Source: Kordiimonadaceae bacterium UBA4441
Lineage (GTDB): Bacteria > Pseudomonadota > Alphaproteobacteria > Sphingomonadales > Emcibacteraceae
DNA length: 8,746 bases
NCBI GenBank assembly: GCA_002390425.1
Contig: DGPL01000026.1
Coordinates: 648 to 9,393, forward strand
Direction: 5' to 3'
The notes beneath the pieces are model-generated. The model was not told where the DNA came from, searched no databases, and saw nothing but the letters and a program-made list of their open reading frames with translations. Positions 5,514 to 8,746 of this stretch are shown in pieces (the first letter of the stretch is position 1; the number at the start of each line of letters is the position of its first letter). The position numbers were made by a program, and so were the translations under genes.

Positions 5514-5726
5514 ATGGATATCATCTTAAATCTCATCGGTCTTAGCTTTATACCGCTACTAATTTTAATGCTGGCTGGAGGACTTAGTGATATTTATCGT
5601 GGCTTACAGGAATATTTTTCACTAAGTAATCCCAAGGTCACTTTATTGCCTGTGAATTTTAAATATCATGATATTACTGAGAAGTTTGGCTTTAGAAAGT
5701 TAAATGTAAATTTTTCAAAAGGATAA
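5514..5726 (+). CDS. Small predicted SOS-controlled membrane protein, unknown family
   Basis: The 70-residue product has one strong hydrophobic segment at about residues 4-23 (ILNLIGLSFIPLLILMLAGG) with almost no charge before it, then a short polar region with a few basic residues. It is most likely a single-pass inner-membrane protein. I do not recognise the family. The gene is well supported: AAGGA (5502-5506) sits seven bases before the ATG, a TTGACA promoter precedes it, and a LexA box overlaps that promoter. SOS-induced small membrane proteins in other bacteria include division inhibitors (SidA of Caulobacter) and damage-induced toxins (TisB of E. coli); this one could play such a role, but there is no sequence proof. 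It ends four bases before the convergent chorismate mutase gene with no terminator between them. Confidence 0.75.
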   Translation: MDIILNLIGLSFIPLLILMLAGGLSDIYRGLQEYFSLSNPKVTLLPVNFKYHDITEKFGFRKLNVNFSKG

Positions 5727-5730
5727 GCAG

Positions 5731-6105
5731 TTATTCTTCGGTTTTACTTTTTAATCCGTCGAACTTTACAAATTCATAATTAATCGACCATTCGATCATG
5801 GTTCTATATAAACCAGAAACCAATTCTGGATCAGCTCCGCTTTTAATGGCATGTGCTGTTACTTTTTCAACCACCTCTTCCACACGGTCATTATCTCTTA
5901 CGGTATCACGGCTTTGTTTTATCTCGGCAGCCTGCTCCATATAGGTTTTGCGGATAGAGAGCATATCAACTATGGTACGGTCCAAAAGATCAATTTCAGC
6001 GCGCAATTCAGTCATTGACTGACATTTATCGGTTTTTAAACCGAATAATTTTTTAATTTCGTTATGATCCATACCATCTTCCATAAAACATGTTACGACA
6101 TACAT
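5731..6105 (-). CDS. Chorismate mutase, AroQ class
   Basis: The product would convert chorismate to prephenate, the entry step to phenylalanine and tyrosine, in the cytoplasm. The all-helical AroQ domain covers about residues 29-113 of 124. By eye against E. coli chorismate mutase-P: Arg35 (ELRAEID) matches Arg11, Arg52 matches Arg28, Lys63 matches Lys39, Asp71 and Arg74 (RDNDR) match Asp48 and Arg51, Ser107 matches Ser84. The Gln88 position is Glu111, and Glu52 appears to be Val75. It is a monofunctional protein with no prephenate dehydratase or dehydrogenase domain. The start is uncertain: the first ATG (6105) has only a weak GAAAAG upstream, while Met12 (ATG at 6072) has GGAAG five bases before it and gives a more natural 113-residue protein. 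It lies 33 bases after the TPR-SPOR gene and is probably cotranscribed with it. A related isochorismate-pyruvate lyase activity cannot be fully excluded. Confidence 0.85.
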   Translation of the reverse strand: MYVVTCFMEDGMDHNEIKKLFGLKTDKCQSMTELRAEIDLLDRTIVDMLSIRKTYMEQAAEIKQSRDTVRDNDRVEEVVEKVTAHAIKSGADPELVSGLYRTMIEWSINYEFVKFDGLKSKTEE

Positions 6106-6138
6106 ATTTTACTTTTCAGTCAGAGAAAAGGATTATTT

Positions 6139-7488
6139 TTAATTTTCGATATTCATGACCAAACAAGGTACTTTTCGGTCAGATAAAGCAGTGCAAAATT
6201 CTTGTGCTGCACTAAAACCTGTATATTCATTTACAAATAAACGATACCGCGTGCTCCCATTAACAGTTATAACATTTTCTATGGTCATAACCGAATTTTG
6301 CAACAATTCGGGGGCCAGTTTATTTAATCTTTGCCAATCAGATTGAAGTTCTTCTTCTGATGGGTAAGAGCCTAATTGTACTTTATATTGCGCGTTTAGC
6401 ATATCGCCCATATTAGCTTCAGGAATCATTTCTTCTGGATCAACAGATACAGCAGATTCTGGCGTTTCCGTTAAATCGGTTTCCTGTTCCATCTTTTCTG
6501 ACATAGGCGCATTATTTTCTTCCGCATTTAAAATATCAATTAGCATTAATTTTTTTTCATCGGTGATCACTTCTTCTTGCAATGGGTCTAGTCCTTGAAC
6601 AACTTTGCCTGCTGCTATCGCCTCATCGTCTGGGAAAGATCTAAGGTTTAGAAAGATCGCCTGAGCTCTTCTTTGACTACTTAAGCTTTTAAGCCAACGG
6701 TAATGCTCTATGTTTTCTTCAACTTCTTGCTGTGTCATAAAGCTATTTGCCATTGTTCTTGCCGCTTCTTCGTCACCAGACATAGCATATACCATGATCA
6801 AATTTTGCTGCGCTGTGGTTTGGCTATAATCAATATTGACCGTTTTGGTTAGGAGCTGGATCGCAGGTGCATATTCATTTTCTATAGCCAGAGATAACGC
6901 AAGGTTATTTAAAAGCGAGATATGATCAGGCATAATATTTAGCCCTTTTCCATATGCTTCCTGCGCCTTTCCATGTAGCCCTTGCAAATCATAAGCAAGA
7001 CCTATGCTATTATATATTCTAAAATTACTGGGTGTTTTTGCGGCTACTTCTTCTAAATAACCGACCGCTTCTAGGGGGCGATTAGAAAAAACCATTGCCT
7101 GCCCTAATCCCAATTGGGCCTCCGTATTATCTTGCTGCAAATTAAGCACTTGTTGATAATAAACGGCCGCGCCGTCCATTGATCCAATTTGCTGATAAAT
7201 TTGTCCTAAGGCTAATCTCGACGTCACATGCTTTGGACTTTCATTTGCAACCCGTTGATAAAGCCTAATGGCATTTGGGTAATCGGATGCAGATCTAAAT
7301 GAATCCGCCATTTTCATTAAAGATGGACTGGAAAACGGCAATTCGCCGTTTATTCTTCGTTTAGAATCCAGTGGCTTATTTTCATCATATACCGGTTCAT
7401 ATTCACCGCCCCCACCACATGCCATCAGAAAAGCTATTAAAGATAAACATGAAAATAACTTCAATGGCTTATAAATTAAACTATTCAT
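6139..7488 (-). CDS. TPR-repeat lipoprotein with C-terminal SPOR domain
   Basis: This 449-residue protein starts with a lipoprotein signal peptide whose lipobox LMAC gives Cys24 as the acylated residue, followed by GGGGEY; it should be anchored in the outer membrane facing the periplasm. Residues about 55-250 hold around five tetratricopeptide repeats, for example YPNAIRLYQRVANESP (70-85), MDGAAVYYQQVLNL (104-117), RPLEAVGYLEEVAAKTP (137-153) and HGKAQEAYGKGLNIMPDH (172-189), a protein-protein scaffold resembling TadD-like lipoproteins. A low-complexity acidic linker (about 303-362) leads to a SPOR domain (about 365-449, beginning AQYKVQLGSYPSEEE and ending CLVMNIEN). SPOR domains bind glycan strands lacking stem peptides, often at the septum. 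GGAG five bases before the ATG is a good ribosome site. I infer an envelope scaffold, possibly linked to division or cell-wall work; exact role unknown. Confidence 0.85.
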   Translation of the reverse strand: MNSLIYKPLKLFSCLSLIAFLMACGGGGEYEPVYDENKPLDSKRRINGELPFSSPSLMKMADSFRSASDYPNAIRLYQRVANESPKHVTSRLALGQIYQQIGSMDGAAVYYQQVLNLQQDNTEAQLGLGQAMVFSNRPLEAVGYLEEVAAKTPSNFRIYNSIGLAYDLQGLHGKAQEAYGKGLNIMPDHISLLNNLALSLAIENEYAPAIQLLTKTVNIDYSQTTAQQNLIMVYAMSGDEEAARTMANSFMTQQEVEENIEHYRWLKSLSSQRRAQAIFLNLRSFPDDEAIAAGKVVQGLDPLQEEVITDEKKLMLIDILNAEENNAPMSEKMEQETDLTETPESAVSVDPEEMIPEANMGDMLNAQYKVQLGSYPSEEELQSDWQRLNKLAPELLQNSVMTIENVITVNGSTRYRLFVNEYTGFSAAQEFCTALSDRKVPCLVMNIEN

Positions 7489-7554
7489 TATGGCTCCGTA
7501 TATTTTATGAAATTGAAATCGATTGCTATACTAGCATTAACTCTTATAATACAG

Positions 7555-7583
7555 AATATATTTATTGGATAAAAAGCAATCAA
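7555..7583 (-). promoter_or_regulatory. Candidate promoter of the TPR-SPOR / chorismate mutase operon
   Basis: On the minus strand TTGATT (7583 down to 7578) and TATATT (7560 down to 7555) are spaced 17 bp apart and would start transcription about 60 bases before the ATG. The intergenic DNA is very AT-rich, so the match could be chance. Confidence 0.35.
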
Positions 7584-7585
7584 TT

Positions 7586-7618
7586 AATTAACAATTTGTT
7601 AAAACCTAATTGTTAATT
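7586..7618 (+). repeat. Inverted repeat between divergent genes, possible operator
   Basis: AATTAACAATT (7586-7596) and AATTGTTAATT (7608-7618) are a perfect 11-base inverted repeat with an 11-base spacer. Inside it TTAACAA-T-TTGTTAA (7588-7602) forms a second palindrome, so there are three copies of the TTGTTAA word. The position, between the divergent starts at 7488 and 7649 and next to the candidate minus-strand -35, suits a regulator binding site, but AT-rich composition lowers its weight. Confidence 0.35.
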
Positions 7619-7648
7619 TAGGGTGAGTTTAAAAAGTAAGGATTTATT

Positions 7649-7843
7649 ATGGTTGATATAGCAGCAGCAAGTAATGCTTCATCACAGATACAGATTGATG
7701 CAGGACGTAGCGGTAGTCAAGAAAATGCAGCCGTTGCGAGAGACGCCGAAGAAGGCAAAATTGAAGATACTGTGAATGCACAAAAAGCAGTAGAAGCTGA
7801 TACTGGGCCAAGTGTAGGCAATAAAGTCGATATACAGGCTTAA
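7649..7843 (+). CDS. Small hydrophilic protein of unknown function
   Basis: This 64-residue, acidic, alanine-rich protein has no membrane segment or signal peptide, so it is probably cytoplasmic. AAGGA (7638-7642) lies six bases before the ATG, a strong ribosome site, and a terminator follows the gene, so I believe it is expressed. I do not firmly recognise it. The layout, a VDIAAASNASSQ start and a GNKVDIQA end, loosely recalls small YjfB-like putative motility proteins, which begin MDI and end G.n.D...; that is a weak resemblance only. It reads away from the TPR-SPOR gene and toward aspS. Confidence 0.6.
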   Translation: MVDIAAASNASSQIQIDAGRSGSQENAAVARDAEEGKIEDTVNAQKAVEADTGPSVGNKVDIQA

Positions 7844-7893
7844 CCAAGTACGGAAAAACCTAATACTTTTAAATAGTATTTATATCTAAAATT

Positions 7894-7927
7894 AAAAAAG
7901 GCATGCTCCCTATGGAACATGCCTTTT
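7894..7927. terminator. Bidirectional rho-independent terminator between the small gene and aspS
   Basis: AAAAGGCATG (7896-7905) and CATGCCTTTT (7918-7927) form a perfect ten-pair stem; inner TCC and GGA can add three pairs. Reading leftward, the stem is followed by a run of six T (complement of 7894-7899), ideal for ending aspS transcription. Reading rightward it is followed by only TTTT, weaker, for the small gene. It sits 23 bases beyond the aspS stop. Confidence 0.85.
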
Positions 7928-7950
7928 CCTCAAATATACAACTTTAAAAC

Positions 7951-8746
7951 TTAAGATTTTGTCTCTTCTGGTACAATTGTGCGAAGATGAAGTTCACGTA
8001 ATTGTTTCATTTCAACTTCGCTTGGTGCATTCATCATCAAGTCTTCCGCTTTTTGGTTCATTGGGAAAACAATAACTTCACGAATATTTGGTTCATCAGC
8101 CAGAAGCATAACGATACGGTCAACACCCGGGGCAATACCACCATGGGGTGGTGCACCGTATTTAAGGGCATTAAGCATTCCTGCAAAACGTTCCTCAACC
8201 ACTTCTGGCCCATATCCGGCAATTTCAAAAGCTTTATACATAATTTCAGGGACATGGTTACGAATTGCGCCCGATGAAAGCTCAATACCATTACAAACAA
8301 TATCATATTGATATCCAAGAATTTCTTCCGGATCCATTGTGTTTAATGCTTTTAAGCCACCTTGTGGCATTGAGAATGGGTTATGACTGAAATCGAGTTT
8401 TTTGGCTTCCTCATCATATTCATACATTGGGAAATCAACGATCCAGCAAAACTTAAACTCATCATCATTGATTAATTCTAAGTCCTCGCCAACTTTAGTA
8501 CGAGCAAACCCCGCTAGTTTAGCTGCTTCGCTTGCTTTACCACATGAGAAAAAGACACCGTCATTTCCATCAAGCTTTGCAATTTCCATAAGTTTCGCAA
8601 TGCGGTCCTCATCAAGGTTCTTTGCAATCGGTCCCATTGCTTCGCCGTCTTTAAAACGGATATAGCCAAGCCCTGCAAAGCCTTCGCCGCGCGCCCAATC
8701 ATTCATTTTATCAAAGAATGAGCGTGGCTGACTGCCACCTGCACCC
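7951..8746 (-). CDS. aspS: Aspartyl-tRNA synthetase, C-terminal part (5' end outside window)
   Basis: This class II synthetase charges tRNA with aspartate in the cytoplasm. The frame is open to the right edge, giving about 265 residues; bacterial AspRS is near 590, so the anticodon-binding domain and start of the catalytic core are missing. A Met at 8706 is internal: preceding codons read GAGGSQPRSFFDK. Visible landmarks are HNPFSMPQGG, the active-site strand NGIELSSGAIRNH, and class II motif 3 with the ATP-binding Arg in GIAPGVDRIVMLL, followed by REVIVFPMNQKAEDLM and NAPSEV, and the C-terminal QLRELHLR. The region between the two motifs includes the bacterial GAD-type insertion (IAKNLDEDRIAKLM and following). 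The C-terminus is of alphaproteobacterial style. Many alphaproteobacterial AspRS also charge tRNA-Asn, used with GatCAB; that cannot be decided here because the anticodon-binding domain is absent. Confidence 0.96.
   Translation of the reverse strand, partial: GAGGSQPRSFFDKMNDWARGEGFAGLGYIRFKDGEAMGPIAKNLDEDRIAKLMEIAKLDGNDGVFFSCGKASEAAKLAGFARTKVGEDLELINDDEFKFCWIVDFPMYEYDEEAKKLDFSHNPFSMPQGGLKALNTMDPEEILGYQYDIVCNGIELSSGAIRNHVPEIMYKAFEIAGYGPEVVEERFAGMLNALKYGAPPHGGIAPGVDRIVMLLADEPNIREVIVFPMNQKAEDLMMNAPSEVEMKQLRELHLRTIVPEETKS

Noticed and set aside
7371..7616. 81-codon plus-strand ORF over the start of the TPR-SPOR gene
   Set aside because: It overlaps the signal peptide of a clear lipoprotein gene and its promoter region, and its translation shows no recognisable features.
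7647..7847. 66-codon minus-strand ORF opposite the small gene at 7649
   Set aside because: It mirrors the plus-strand ORF almost exactly. Only the plus frame has a strong ribosome site and a plausible protein.
8704..8706. ATG as the start of a 251-residue minus-strand gene
   Set aside because: The frame continues to the right edge with AspRS-like residues (GAGGSQPRSFFDK), so this Met is internal.

Overview
The window looks like chromosomal DNA of a moderately AT-rich alphaproteobacterium. The clues are an AspRS C-terminus of alphaproteobacterial style, a diguanylate cyclase with the 'TPKNYHLWY' N-terminal motif seen in alphaproteobacterial relatives, a RhlE-like DEAD-box helicase, and a GAAC-N7-GAAC LexA box, the alphaproteobacterial form of the SOS operator. 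No order or genus is assigned. No tRNA, rRNA, CRISPR array or insertion sequence was seen.

Layout, left to right. (1) The 3' end of a LysE/RhtB-type exporter gene (+). (2) A complete DEAD-box RNA helicase (+). (3) An AT-rich gap leading to a GGDEF diguanylate cyclase (+). Its natural start appears to be at 2008, but a single in-frame TAA at 2083-2085 cuts the conserved N-terminal region from the rest. (4) A minus-strand operon of three tandem paralogues (5343 down to 3143). Each has a signal peptide and one or two dual-specificity-phosphatase-like modules (BLH/DUF442 type, CX4R P-loop), giving four modules for the cell envelope. A consensus-like promoter precedes it. (5) A divergent small membrane-protein gene (5514-5726, +), whose promoter is overlapped by a perfect LexA box. 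(6) A minus-strand pair, a TPR-SPOR lipoprotein followed by an AroQ-class chorismate mutase. (7) A small hydrophilic protein (7649-7843, +). (8) A bidirectional terminator and the C-terminal part of aspS (-), running off the right edge.

The most interesting part is 3143-5726. It holds an uncharacterised array of exported phosphatase-like proteins next to a predicted SOS-controlled 70-residue membrane protein. The second point of interest is the interrupted diguanylate cyclase, which could be a recent nonsense mutation, a sequencing error, a restart-translated short form or a readthrough site. Helicase, chorismate mutase and aspS are ordinary housekeeping genes. All assignments come from reading motifs by eye; no database search was run.
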